Source: JAEUHQ01 sp964538915
GTDB taxonomy: Bacteria; Planctomycetota; UBA1135; UBA2386
DNA length: 64,000 nucleotides
Direction of reading: 5' to 3'
NCBI GenBank assembly: GCA_964538915.1
Contig: CAZIFB010000001.1
Location: forward strand, 319,094-383,093
Shown here in pieces: positions 48,294-57,498 of the stretch (positions within the stretch are counted from its first letter, which is position 1; each line of letters starts with the position of its first letter). A program made the translations under genes and the position numbers. The notes under the pieces are model-generated. The model worked only from the letters and a program-made list of their open reading frames with translations. It did not search any database and was not told the DNA's origin.

Positions 48294-48860
48294 TCAGGCG
48301 CGGCCGGGATCGACGCGCGGCACGACGCGTTCGTTCTGGTCCTCGATCTCGAAGAACGTGGGTTCCTCGACGCCGGCCATGTTCGCGACCACGCTCGACG
48401 GGAACGACTCGCGCAGGTTGCGCAGGTCGCGAACGTTGCCGTTGAAGAACCGCCGCGCCGCGGCGATGCGGTCCTCGGTCACCGCGAGTTCCTCCTGCAG
48501 CGCGCGGAAGTTCGCGTCGCTCTTCAGCTGCGGGTAGCTCTCGGCGACGGCGAACAGCGTCTTCATGCCGCCGAGAAGCGCGTTCTCGTCCTTCGCCTGG
48601 CTGGCGGCCGAGCCGTGGTTGTTCATCGCCGTGTTGCGCAGCTGCACGACCCGCTCCAGCACTTCGCGCTCGTGCCTGGCGTAGCCCTTCACCGTCTCGA
48701 CGAGGTTCGGGATCAGGTCGTAGCGCCGCTTCAACTCGACGTCGATGTCGGCCCAGCTCTCCTTCGTCGCGTGGCGGAGGCGCACGAAGCGGTTGTAGGT
48801 GGCGATCCACCAGATCACGACGACGAGGACGATGCCGGCGACGACGAGCAGTGCTTCCAT
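48294..48860 (-). CDS. lemA: LemA family protein
   Basis: The 188-residue protein has an N-terminal membrane helix (about residues 4-22), then the LemA pattern 'WADIDVELKRRYDLIPNLVETVKGYA' in parts, 'RNTAMNN', 'LAVAESYPQLKSD..F..LQEEL..TEDRIAAARRFFN' in the coiled-coil body, and 'FPSSVVANMAG'. LemA proteins are membrane-anchored coiled coils of unclear function, often linked to envelope stress or protease partners. The start ATG shares its last base position with the stop of the upstream gene, so the two are coupled. Confidence 0.92.
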   Translation of the reverse strand: MEALLVVAGIVLVVVIWWIATYNRFVRLRHATKESWADIDVELKRRYDLIPNLVETVKGYARHEREVLERVVQLRNTAMNNHGSAASQAKDENALLGGMKTLFAVAESYPQLKSDANFRALQEELAVTEDRIAAARRFFNGNVRDLRNLRESFPSSVVANMAGVEEPTFFEIEDQNERVVPRVDPGRA

Positions 48861-49552
48861 CAGCGGTCCAGATCCTTCACGAGGTGGCGCGGCCACAATT
48901 CGCAGAACTTCGCGACGAACGCGAGACGGTCGCGGAACCCGTGCGGGTCCCAGCGCCGCGAGCCGTCGCTGACGCACAGCGCACCGTTCTCGATGTCGAG
49001 CATCGGCGGTTGCGCGGCGAGGAGGAACTCCATCATGCGCGGGTGCAGCACGTCGTACGCGAAGCGCCTGTCCGTCGACTTCACGTAGAAGCGCCGGCTG
49101 AACTCTTCGGACTCGAAGTCGATGTCGTCGAAGCCGAAGGCGCCGGCGATCTTGTCGAACACACCCTCGGGCCGGATCAGCAGCGGCGGCGTGTCCCACG
49201 GCGGATGCACGATCAGGTAGCTGAAGTTGTACGTCGTGGTCGTCGTCGACTTGCCGTTGCTGCGCGTCACCTTGTAGCGGAAGTCGCCGCATCGCAGGTG
49301 GCATCGACGGCCGAACAGATCGGCGGTCCCTTCCATCGTGTTGCGCGCGGTGCGCGAGTGGCCGCGGCGGAAGATCTCGAACTGCGAGTAGTCGTCGTCG
49401 TGCCGCGAGTCCGCGCCGGGATCGAACGACAGCCCCATCTCCTTCGCGAGCGCTTCGAGTGCCGCCTGTCGCTCCTTCTCGGCCTTCCACCCGAGCCAGC
49501 CCAGCACGCCGGCCGCGACGGCCACCAGGGCGAAGACGAGGAACGGAGCCAC
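48860..49552 (-). CDS. Membrane-anchored DUF3137-like protein
   Basis: This 230-residue product has one N-terminal membrane helix (about residues 4-22) and a soluble domain with 'FRRGHSRTARNTMEG', 'FRYKVTRSNGKS' and 'FYVKSTDRRFAYDVLHPRMMEFL'. The last pattern resembles DUF3137, a family repeatedly found next to LemA, but I could not test this. It ends in the first codon of lemA. Its function is unknown; co-function with LemA at the membrane is inferred from the overlap. Confidence 0.75.
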   Translation of the reverse strand: MAPFLVFALVAVAAGVLGWLGWKAEKERQAALEALAKEMGLSFDPGADSRHDDDYSQFEIFRRGHSRTARNTMEGTADLFGRRCHLRCGDFRYKVTRSNGKSTTTTTYNFSYLIVHPPWDTPPLLIRPEGVFDKIAGAFGFDDIDFESEEFSRRFYVKSTDRRFAYDVLHPRMMEFLLAAQPPMLDIENGALCVSDGSRRWDPHGFRDRLAFVAKFCELWPRHLVKDLDR

Positions 49553-49606
49553 GGGCGCGCACGGTAGCGGGATGCCGCGGTCCGTGCGAGCCCGCGGGGA
49601 GCGTCG

Positions 49607-52540
49607 CTACTTCACCGTCTCCGCCTTCTTCTGGATCGCCTCGATCGCGGCGCGCGAGGTTGCGGCGACTTCCGCGTCGGTGTCGCCGGTCCACTCGATC
49701 AGGTACGGCAGTGCTTCGGCGGCGCCGAGCGTCCCGAGCGAACGGATCGCGAGCAGTCGCTGCGCGCGCGGCGCGGCGGGCAATGCCTGAGCGATCAGCT
49801 TCGCGGCGGCTCCCGCCGTGCTCGTGTCGACGCGGTTCTCGGCGCCCGACCAGAACGCGTCCTGTTCGCGGTGGAAGCGGATGCGCTGCAGGGCGTCGGC
49901 GGCCGCGGCGCGCACCTCCTTTGCGGGATCGCGCAGTGCGTTCAGCAGCGGGGCGACGCTGGTCTCGTCCATCCAGCACGCGAGCGTGCTGCAGGCCACT
50001 GCGCGCTGCTCGGCGCTGTTCGACTCCAGCATCGCGGTTACTTCGGCCTTGAACTCGGGCGCGGGTTTCGTAGGCGGATCGGCGAGCGCCGCCCGCCAGG
50101 CGGTCCCACGCAGCACGAGGCGCCATTCTTCGATCGAGAGCGCGACGCCGCACCGGAGCAGGCGGACGAGAACCCCGCCCGGCTCGGCGACGGACTTGAT
50201 GCGCGTTCGCACGAGGTCGGCGACGCTCTGCAGCACGTCGTCCTGGAGGCCGTCGATCACGGCCAGTGCGGCCGTGTCGTCGGGGCCGCCGATGACCTCC
50301 TGCAGCGCGCCGCGGAGGTCGGCGCTCGCTTCGACGTCGGCCGGACGAACGTTGCGCAGGTGCAGCGCCACCTTCCAGATCCTGTTCCACCGCTCCTGGT
50401 CGTTCTGGTCGTGTTCGGCGGCGGGCAGGAAACGCACCAGCGGCGGCAGTGCCCCGACCGGCACTTCGACTTCGGCCCACGTGAGGAAGTCGAGCGTCGG
50501 TACAGGGGCGCCGTTCAGCAGCGCTTGCCACGCGGCGACGAGGTGCGGTTCGTCGTAGTGGTGCCAGATGGCCCCGTCGATCGGACCGAAGGCGGCGAGC
50601 GGGTGCGCCTTTCCCCGTTCGGTCGGTCGGGTCGTCGGGCGAAAGGGTGCCACCGTGTCGACGCCAAGCCGGAGTGCTTCGGGCAACAACGGGATCGCCG
50701 GCACGTCGCCGAGGCGCACGAGTTCGAAGAACAGGAAAGCGCGGCCCTCGCGCGACAAGGTGGGGCCGGACGGTCCGGTCGCCGTGAGCAAAGTGCGCAT
50801 CGCGGCGCGCGTTGGCTCGTGGTCCGCTGCGATCGATCGCGAAAGGAGCGCGTTCACGACCGGACCCGCGTGCAGGGGCATCTGGCGGGCCACTTCGACG
50901 AGCCAGGTCGTCGCGGCGGGGTCGTCCGACCTGCCCGCGAGGCTCGAGAGCCGCCACGCCACGTCCGTCGGCGCTTCGACCTCGGTCACGCCCAGTTTGG
51001 CGTCGGCGACGGGCTGCGAGAGTCGCCACCCGGCCGTCTCGCCGCGCAGACCGGCTTCGAAGGCTTCACGCGCGGCGGGGTAGGCGCCCTGGCCGCTCGT
51101 CTGCCGCGTCAGCGCCTCGAGGATCGGCTTCGGGTCGGGCACGCGCGGCAGCGCACGCAGGAGCCGCGCGGTCTGGGTGCCGGTGGCCACCCGGGCGAAG
51201 CGCGACGGCCAGCGTGCGTTCGTGCTCTCGAAGCGCGCGTACCCCAGTTCAACGAGTTCGACGAGGCTCGCGACTCCGACCTCGCTCCACAGAGGCTCGT
51301 GGTGCTCGAGGATCGTCGCGACGGTGGCTGCAGGTCCGCCGTCGGTGCCCTTCGACAGCGTCGGGCAGGGTCCGAGGGCCCGTCCCGCGCCGGCGAGTTC
51401 GGCAATGGCCTCGTCGTCGAGCTGGAACGCTCGTGCGGCAGGGGTGCCGAAGTCGCCCGGATCGCCGCCCTTCGCGAGCAGGCGGAGCACGAGGCGGCGG
51501 CCCGCCGCCGGCCCCACGATCACGAGGCCGCGAGCGAGGCGTGCGCAAGCCGCGCGTGTTCGGAGGTCGTCGCCGGTCGCGGCATCGACGAAGCGGTCGC
51601 CGACGGCGGCGAGCACGGCGTCCTGCTCGGGCGCCGGCAGGCGGGGCCACTGATCGCCGATGCCGCTCCAACCGAGCGCCCGCACCTGGCCGTTGCCGTC
51701 CGTCACGAACCTCGTGAGCAGCGCGGTCGGCACGCGGCGCGCGAGGCTGTTCATCGCGTTCGGGACGTCGCCGGTGGGATCCGCGTCGCGGGCGAAGGCG
51801 TCCACGGCCGGCAACAGGTCGTCGGCCGCGCTGGCGCACGGCGCGACGATCGCGCGGCGCCACTCGACCACGGGGTCCGCCGCGACCTCCGCGAGGTACA
51901 GCCGCGCCGGTTCGGTGCCGACGCGCCAGAGGCGGGACGCCAGTCCGACGATGCGTCCGTCCTTCTCCACGGCGGCGGGGCCCGCCATCGCGCGACGCAG
52001 TTCGCGCAGGCGTTCGACGAGGGCCGTCGCGGCCGCGTCGCCGAGGAACGTCAGCTCCTTCGTCGCCGCGGCCATCGCTTTGGTCAGTTCCTCCTGTTCG
52101 GCGGGCGACAGGGGCGCCTGTGGATGCCGCTCGCTCATGAGCAGTCCGTCGAGCCGTGCTGTCAGCGCGCGGGCGCGCACGAGCCGTTCCTGCGCCGCCT
52201 TGTCGCTGTCGCCCTGTCCCTGCAGCACCTTCGTCGCCGCATCGCCGGTCGTGCCGCCGGCGGACGCGGCCGCCTCGAGGAACGGCGTTGCGTCGGCGCG
52301 CCGATCGAGGCGCCACAACAGCGTCCCGAGCCGCAGCGAGGTCTCGGCATGCAGCGCTTCGGCGTCGCTCGCCTCGAGCAGCGCGCGGTAACCGGCTTCC
52401 GCCGCGCGCAGGTCGCCTTCCTGTTCTTCGATGAGCTGCAGGCGCGTGAGGCGCGGGTCCGCCGCGGCGGCGACGTGTTGTGAGGGAGCCAGCGTCGAGA
52501 GGACGGCGATCGCCAGCGTCGTTCGCAGTGCTTGGTTCAT
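49607..52540 (-). CDS. Large secreted HEAT-repeat protein
   Basis: The 977-residue protein has a Sec signal peptide (about residues 1-26) and a TPR-like start ('GDLRAAEAGYRALLEAS'). The rest is helical with HEAT-like units; the C-terminal ones are clearest ('SVAPLLNALRDPAKEVRAAAADALQRI', 'LAIRSLGTLGAAEALPYLIEWT', given in parts). No enzymatic motif is visible. It lies 67 bases after a response regulator gene and 54 before the DUF3137-like gene, on the same strand. It may be a periplasmic scaffold. An open frame continues upstream into the response regulator but in a non-coding register. Confidence 0.8.
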   Translation of the reverse strand: MNQALRTTLAIAVLSTLAPSQHVAAAADPRLTRLQLIEEQEGDLRAAEAGYRALLEASDAEALHAETSLRLGTLLWRLDRRADATPFLEAAASAGGTTGDAATKVLQGQGDSDKAAQERLVRARALTARLDGLLMSERHPQAPLSPAEQEELTKAMAAATKELTFLGDAAATALVERLRELRRAMAGPAAVEKDGRIVGLASRLWRVGTEPARLYLAEVAADPVVEWRRAIVAPCASAADDLLPAVDAFARDADPTGDVPNAMNSLARRVPTALLTRFVTDGNGQVRALGWSGIGDQWPRLPAPEQDAVLAAVGDRFVDAATGDDLRTRAACARLARGLVIVGPAAGRRLVLRLLAKGGDPGDFGTPAARAFQLDDEAIAELAGAGRALGPCPTLSKGTDGGPAATVATILEHHEPLWSEVGVASLVELVELGYARFESTNARWPSRFARVATGTQTARLLRALPRVPDPKPILEALTRQTSGQGAYPAAREAFEAGLRGETAGWRLSQPVADAKLGVTEVEAPTDVAWRLSSLAGRSDDPAATTWLVEVARQMPLHAGPVVNALLSRSIAADHEPTRAAMRTLLTATGPSGPTLSREGRAFLFFELVRLGDVPAIPLLPEALRLGVDTVAPFRPTTRPTERGKAHPLAAFGPIDGAIWHHYDEPHLVAAWQALLNGAPVPTLDFLTWAEVEVPVGALPPLVRFLPAAEHDQNDQERWNRIWKVALHLRNVRPADVEASADLRGALQEVIGGPDDTAALAVIDGLQDDVLQSVADLVRTRIKSVAEPGGVLVRLLRCGVALSIEEWRLVLRGTAWRAALADPPTKPAPEFKAEVTAMLESNSAEQRAVACSTLACWMDETSVAPLLNALRDPAKEVRAAAADALQRIRFHREQDAFWSGAENRVDTSTAGAAAKLIAQALPAAPRAQRLLAIRSLGTLGAAEALPYLIEWTGDTDAEVAATSRAAIEAIQKKAETVK

Positions 52541-52607
52541 GCAGTCATCGGACGGAGAGCGGGATTCGCGGTGGTCGCGGGCATCGGGAATCGGTGTCGC
52601 GGACTCG

Positions 52608-53306
52608 TCAAGGTCGCGCCTCGGTGGCCGCGAGCCGGTAGCCGACCCCGTGCACGGTGACGAGGTGTACGGGCGCCTTCGGATCGACTTCGATCTTCTG
52701 GCGCAGGTGCAGCAGGTGCGTGTCGATCGTGCGGTCGCCGATCGGCGCACCGCCCCAGACCTCCCGGAGGAAGTGGCCGCGCTCGACGACTCGGCCGCGT
52801 TCGCGCCACAGCAGCGAGAGCATCGCGGCCTCGGTGGGGGAGAGGCGCTGCACCGTGCCGCCGCGACGCACTTCGTACGCGTCGAGGTCGACGTCGACGT
52901 CGCCGAAGCGGATCCGGCCCGTCGTTCGCGCCTCGTCGCGGTCGACCCGGCGCAGCAGCACGCGCACACGCGCGCGCAGTTCGCGCAGCGAGAACGGCTT
53001 CGTCACGTAGTCGTCGGCGCCGAGCTCGAGGCCGAGCACCTTGTCGCCCTCGCCGCCGCGGGCGGTGAGCAGCAGCACGGGCGTGGTGCGGTCGTTCTTG
53101 CGCACGGCCTGGAGGATCTCGAGGCCGCTCGGTCCGGGCAGCAGCACGTCGAGAACCAGCAGGTCGAACTTCCGCGAGCGCAGCAGGGCCAGCGCTTCGT
53201 CGCCGTCCGCGGCCGAGGTCACCGAGTGGTCGTCGTTCTGCAGCGCATCCTGCAGAACGGTGCGGATCGCGCGGTCGTCCTCGACGAGCAGGATGTGGAA
53301 GGTCAT
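52608..53306 (-). CDS. OmpR-family response regulator
   Basis: This 232-residue regulator has a receiver domain (residues 1-120; Asp10, Asp11, phospho-acceptor Asp53 in 'VLDVLLPG', Lys in 'VTKPF') and a winged-helix DNA-binding domain ('LSPTEAAMLSLLW', 'DRTIDTHLLHLRQKI', 'VHGVGYRL'). It overlaps the sensor kinase gene by four bases and is surely its partner. The genes directly downstream are likely in the same transcript. Confidence 0.93.
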   Translation of the reverse strand: MTFHILLVEDDRAIRTVLQDALQNDDHSVTSAADGDEALALLRSRKFDLLVLDVLLPGPSGLEILQAVRKNDRTTPVLLLTARGGEGDKVLGLELGADDYVTKPFSLRELRARVRVLLRRVDRDEARTTGRIRFGDVDVDLDAYEVRRGGTVQRLSPTEAAMLSLLWRERGRVVERGHFLREVWGGAPIGDRTIDTHLLHLRQKIEVDPKAPVHLVTVHGVGYRLAATEARP

Positions 53307-54982
53307 GGCGAGGGGCGTGGGGCGAGCGGGAGGGAGAAGACGAACTCGGCGCCGGGGCCTTCCCGCGGGGCCGTGCACACGAGCGTGCCCCCGTGCCGCT
53401 CGACGATGGTGCGCGCGATGTGGAGGCCGAGCCCGATGCCCGGGATCGCCCCGTGGCGGTGGGCCGTGCCGCGCTCGAACCGCACGAAGACGCGTTCGCG
53501 TTCGTCGGCCGGCACGCCGGGGCCGTGGTCGCGGATCGCCGCGACGAACGAGCCGTTCGCGGTCGTCGTCGCGACGTCGATGCGGCGGCCCTCGGCGGCG
53601 TACTTGCGCGCGTTCTCGAGGACGGCGAGCAGCGCCTGCACGAGGGCGCCCCGGTCGAACGTCGCCGGTGCGGCTTCCGCGTGCCCTTCCACCGTGACGC
53701 GCAGCCCCGCGCGCTCCGCGAGCGGCGTGAACGCGGCGACCGCTTCGTGCACCGCGTCGCCGAGATCGCCCGGCCGCAGGTCGTACGCACGCTCTCCGCG
53801 CTCCATCTGGCCGAGGTCGAGCACGTTGTCGATCAGCATCGACAAGCGCGTCGCTTCGCCCGCGAGAAGTCCGAAGTACTCACGTTGCTTGCTGGCCGGC
53901 ACGTCGTCGTCGCGCAGCACGTCGGTGAGCAGACGGATCGCGGCGACCGGGGTTTTCAGTTCGTGGGTCACGCCGGTGAGGAACTCGGTGCGCGCTCGCG
54001 TCGCCTGGGCCTCGCGGCGGACCGCGCGCAGCATCAGGAACGCGCTGGCGACGAAGACCCCGACGAGCAGCGCGCCCGCCGCGCCCGTGGTCGCCGGGCG
54101 CACGAGCCAGTGCGGCTCAGGCATCGCGCCCGGCGTCGCGTCGATGCCCGGCAGGACTTCCTCCGCGTCCGTCGTGAGCGGGCCGTCGAACACGATCTCT
54201 CCGCGCCGGGGCAGCGGCGGCAGGTCAGCGGGCGGTCCGGCGCCCGGCGCGTCGCGCAACGAACGCAGCCACTCGCGGGGGATCCAGGCGCCGCGCCCGC
54301 TGCCCTTGTCCGGTCCGGGGAACCACGCGAGCAGGTGCGTCCCGTCCACCGTGCAGCCGGTCGCCGCGGTCGGCAGCAGTTCGACGACGCGCTGCAGCAG
54401 CGCCCGCCGTGCGGCCGTTCGCGCGTTCGTCTCGAACTGCGCGCGGGTGTCGACGCCGAGTTCCGCGAGTCGTGCGAAGGCGGGGCCCGCGACGGCCGGA
54501 TCCGCGCTGCGCAGGAGCTGCTCGGCGGCCGAAGGAGCGGCGCCGCGCGAACGCGCGAGCAGAGCCGACGCGACGACGACGTTCGTGAGGTTCCGGTCCG
54601 CCAGCGCCGCGGGCGAGAGTGCTGCGATCCCTGCCTCCAGTCTCGTCGCGAGTGCGTCGCTGCGCTCCGCGTCGCCGGCGCGATGCGCTTGCCACGCCGC
54701 CGCCGCGACGATCGGCAGGCTGCGTTCTCCGGTCGGGCCGGCTGGCCCGAGCAACTCGTCGAACTCACGCTCCGCCGCGGCCGGGTCGTTCGCCGAGAAC
54801 TCGGCGATCTGGGCGCGGCGCAGGCGTTCGGCGACCGCGGCGTCCGGCGGCGACCCGAGGGAAGGCACGATGTAGCCGACCTCGGCCTCGCACTGCACGG
54901 CGCCGTCGCGCACCACGAATCGCGTCTCGGGCGGAGCCGCCTCGACGAGCCCCGGGTGCCGCAGCACCGCGCGCAGCGCCAC
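53303..54982 (-). CDS. Sensor histidine kinase
   Basis: From GTG 54982 the kinase has 559 residues: a periplasmic sensor region, a membrane helix (about residues 298-320), the H box with His340 in 'FLTGVTHELKTPVAA', N box 'LENARKYAAEG', G1 'DHGPGVP' and G2 'GIGLGLHIA'. The same frame stays open upstream to a stop at 55154-55156 and encodes a second hydrophobic helix ('ALALLALLSGGGLIAIVGW') that would complete the usual two-helix topology. That extension has no ATG, GTG or TTG, so the true start may be non-canonical near 55144. Confidence 0.87.
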   Translation of the reverse strand: MALRAVLRHPGLVEAAPPETRFVVRDGAVQCEAEVGYIVPSLGSPPDAAVAERLRRAQIAEFSANDPAAAEREFDELLGPAGPTGERSLPIVAAAAWQAHRAGDAERSDALATRLEAGIAALSPAALADRNLTNVVVASALLARSRGAAPSAAEQLLRSADPAVAGPAFARLAELGVDTRAQFETNARTAARRALLQRVVELLPTAATGCTVDGTHLLAWFPGPDKGSGRGAWIPREWLRSLRDAPGAGPPADLPPLPRRGEIVFDGPLTTDAEEVLPGIDATPGAMPEPHWLVRPATTGAAGALLVGVFVASAFLMLRAVRREAQATRARTEFLTGVTHELKTPVAAIRLLTDVLRDDDVPASKQREYFGLLAGEATRLSMLIDNVLDLGQMERGERAYDLRPGDLGDAVHEAVAAFTPLAERAGLRVTVEGHAEAAPATFDRGALVQALLAVLENARKYAAEGRRIDVATTTANGSFVAAIRDHGPGVPADERERVFVRFERGTAHRHGAIPGIGLGLHIARTIVERHGGTLVCTAPREGPGAEFVFSLPLAPRPSP

Positions 54983-55150
54983 GGCCAGGTCGCGGGCTGC
55001 GGCGCGGCCGTCGAGTTCGACCCGGATGCGGTCCTGTCGCTGCGCCGCCGCCAGGTTCCACCCGACGATGGCGATCAGGCCGCCACCCGACAGCAGTGCG
55101 AGCAGGGCCAGGGCGGTGGCGGTGGTGTGCGTCTTCGCGGCGATGCCGAG

Positions 55151-55182
55151 ACCCTACGCGGGCCCCGGCAGGAGTTGTCAAG
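55151..55182 (-). promoter_or_regulatory. Possible promoter of the sensor kinase operon
   Basis: On the minus strand a perfect TTGACA (55182-55177) is followed after 20 bases by TAGGGT (55156-55151). Transcription would start near 55144, which is where the kinase's N-terminal membrane helix begins, so the mRNA would be leaderless or start within the frame. The spacer is longer than ideal. Confidence 0.3.
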
Positions 55183-55209
55183 CAGACGTCGCGGTCGCCC
55201 CGCGCCGCG

Positions 55210-57327
55210 TCACTTCAGGTTCTTCCAGAGGAAGGTCCACGCCAGCGCGGACATGAACGCCGCCTGCTTGTTGTCCGCGGCACCGCCGTGACCGCCTTCG
55301 ATGTTCTCGTAGTAGAGGACGTCGTGCTTCTGCTCCATCATCCGCGCCATCATCTTGCGGGCGTGGCCGGGGTGGACGCGGTCGTCGCGCGTCGAGGTCG
55401 TGAACAGCACCTTCGGGTACTTCACCTCGGCCTTCACGTTGTGGTACGGCGAGTAGCGCTGGAGCCATTGCGCCTCCTCGGGGATGTCGGGGTTGCCGTA
55501 CTCGCCCATCCACGATGCGCCCGCCAGCAGCTTGTGGTAGCGCAGCATGTCGAGCAGCGGCACCTGGCACACGACGGCCTCGAACAGGTGCGGGTACATC
55601 ACCAGCATGTTGCCCATGAGGAGGCCGCCGTTGCTGCCGCCCTGGATGCCGAGGTGGCGCTTGCTCGTGACCTTCTGCGCGATCAGGTCCTCCGCGACGG
55701 CCGCGAAGTCCTCGTAGCACTTGATGCGGTTCGCCTTCAGCGCCGCCTGGTGCCACTTCGGGCCGAATTCGCCGCCGCCGCGGATGTTCGCGACTGCGTA
55801 GACGCCGCCCTTCTCGAGCCAGGCGTTGCCCACGCCGGCGCTGTAGCCCGGGGTCATCGAGACCTCGAAGCCGCCGTAGCCGTAGAGCAGCGTCGGGTTC
55901 TCGCCGTTCCGCACCAGCCCCTTCTTGCCGACGAGGAAGTAGGGGATGCGCGTGCCGTCCTTCGACGTCGCTTCGCGTTGCGTCACCTCGAGGTCGGCGG
56001 CGTCGAAGAACGCGGGCAGGCTCTTCACCTTCAGCGGCTTGCCGGCTCCGATCGTCCCCATCCAGAGACTCGTCGGCGTCAGGTAGTCGGTGATCGTCAG
56101 GAAGTAGTCGTCGCCCTCCTCGTCGTCGACGGCAGAGGCGCTGATCGTGCCGAACTCCGGCATCCCGGGCAGCGGTTCCTGCTTCCACTCCTTGCCGTCG
56201 TGCGTCAGTACGGACACGCGGTTGCGCACGTTGTCGAGCACGTTCAGCAGCACGTGGTTCCGCGTCGGCGAGAAGCCGGCCAGGGAACTGCGTTCGGTCG
56301 GCTCGAACAGAACGTCGAACTTGCGTTCGCCCGCGAGGAACGCGTCGACCTTGGCGGCGAGCAGCGAGCCGGCCGTGTAGGTGCGGCCGCCGACCTCCCA
56401 GTCGTCGCGCAGTTCGATCAGCAGCCACTCGCGGTGGAAGTTGGCGTTCGCACTGTCGGGCTTGTCGATCTTCACCTGCTTGCCGTCGCGCAGGAGGGAG
56501 ACCTCGTTCGTGAAGAACGTGACGCCGCGGTACACGATGTCGCGTTCGAAGCCCTTCGTCTGGTCGCGCGACGCGGACAGGAACACATCGCCTTCCTTGC
56601 CCTCGGCGACGGTCTTCGCGGCTGCGAGCGGGGTGCCGCGCTGCCAGACCTTCACGATGCGCGGGTAGCCCGAACTCGTCATCGACCCCGGGCCGAAGTC
56701 CGTCGCGACGAAGACCGAGTCCTGGTCGCGCCAGCCGACGGTGGACTTCGCTTCGGGCAGCTCGAAGCCGCCCTTCACGAACTGCTTCGTGACGACGTCG
56801 AACTCGCGCGTCACGCTCGCGTCGGCCCCGCCGCGCGACAGCGAGATCAGGCAGCGCCGGCTCGCGGGGCGCAGGAACACGGCGCCGTGCCAGACCCAGT
56901 TCTCGTTCTCGGCCTTGCCGAGTGCGTCGAGGTCCAGCACGACGTCCCACGTCGGCGACTCGCGCATGTACTCGTCCTGCGACGTGCGCCGCCAGAGGCC
57001 GCGCGGGTTCTTCGCATCCTGCCACAGGTTGTAGTACCAGAGCGGCCCCTGCTTGCTCACGTAAGGGATGCGCTCGGTCGAGTCGAGGATCGACAGGATG
57101 CGCTCGTTCAGGGCGCGGAACTCGTCGCTCGACGCCAGCTCCTTCTGGCTGTCGGCGTTCCTCTCCTTGACCCAGGTGAGCGAGCGCGCGCCGCCGACGT
57201 CTTCGAGCCACTGGTTCGGGTCGGCGGCGGTCGTCGTTTCGGGTCGCGGCATCTTCGGGTCTTGGGCGAGGAGGATCGGGGCGGTGAAGACGATCGCGGC
57301 GGCGATCCCCGGGGTGAAGCGGTTCAT
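55210..57327 (-). CDS. Secreted prolyl oligopeptidase (S9A)
   Basis: The 705-residue serine peptidase has a signal peptide (about residues 1-22), a seven-bladed propeller region and the C-terminal alpha/beta-hydrolase domain. The catalytic triad is Ser near 564 in 'GGSNGGLLMG', Asp near 647 in 'RDDRVHPGHA', and His near 680 in 'EGGHGG'. 'YGYGGFEVSMTPGYS' and 'NIRGGGEFG' are S9A signatures. It should cleave short proline-containing peptides outside the cytoplasm. An open frame upstream of ATG 57327 belongs to the opposite strand of alr. Confidence 0.93.
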   Translation of the reverse strand: MNRFTPGIAAAIVFTAPILLAQDPKMPRPETTTAADPNQWLEDVGGARSLTWVKERNADSQKELASSDEFRALNERILSILDSTERIPYVSKQGPLWYYNLWQDAKNPRGLWRRTSQDEYMRESPTWDVVLDLDALGKAENENWVWHGAVFLRPASRRCLISLSRGGADASVTREFDVVTKQFVKGGFELPEAKSTVGWRDQDSVFVATDFGPGSMTSSGYPRIVKVWQRGTPLAAAKTVAEGKEGDVFLSASRDQTKGFERDIVYRGVTFFTNEVSLLRDGKQVKIDKPDSANANFHREWLLIELRDDWEVGGRTYTAGSLLAAKVDAFLAGERKFDVLFEPTERSSLAGFSPTRNHVLLNVLDNVRNRVSVLTHDGKEWKQEPLPGMPEFGTISASAVDDEEGDDYFLTITDYLTPTSLWMGTIGAGKPLKVKSLPAFFDAADLEVTQREATSKDGTRIPYFLVGKKGLVRNGENPTLLYGYGGFEVSMTPGYSAGVGNAWLEKGGVYAVANIRGGGEFGPKWHQAALKANRIKCYEDFAAVAEDLIAQKVTSKRHLGIQGGSNGGLLMGNMLVMYPHLFEAVVCQVPLLDMLRYHKLLAGASWMGEYGNPDIPEEAQWLQRYSPYHNVKAEVKYPKVLFTTSTRDDRVHPGHARKMMARMMEQKHDVLYYENIEGGHGGAADNKQAAFMSALAWTFLWKNLK

Positions 57328-57498
57328 GGGTTCCTCTGCACGCGAGCTTAGTGCCGTGAACTGGAAGTGGCCTCGTGTTCTCGCGAGGCCCGCGCGGTTC
57401 GCGCTCCGACGCGCGGCGGCGGCGCTCCGTTGGTGTGTCGGGAAGGAAGGTGTGACTTGCGTCGCTCGTTCGCTACGCTGCGCCGCGGCGGTCAGGGC

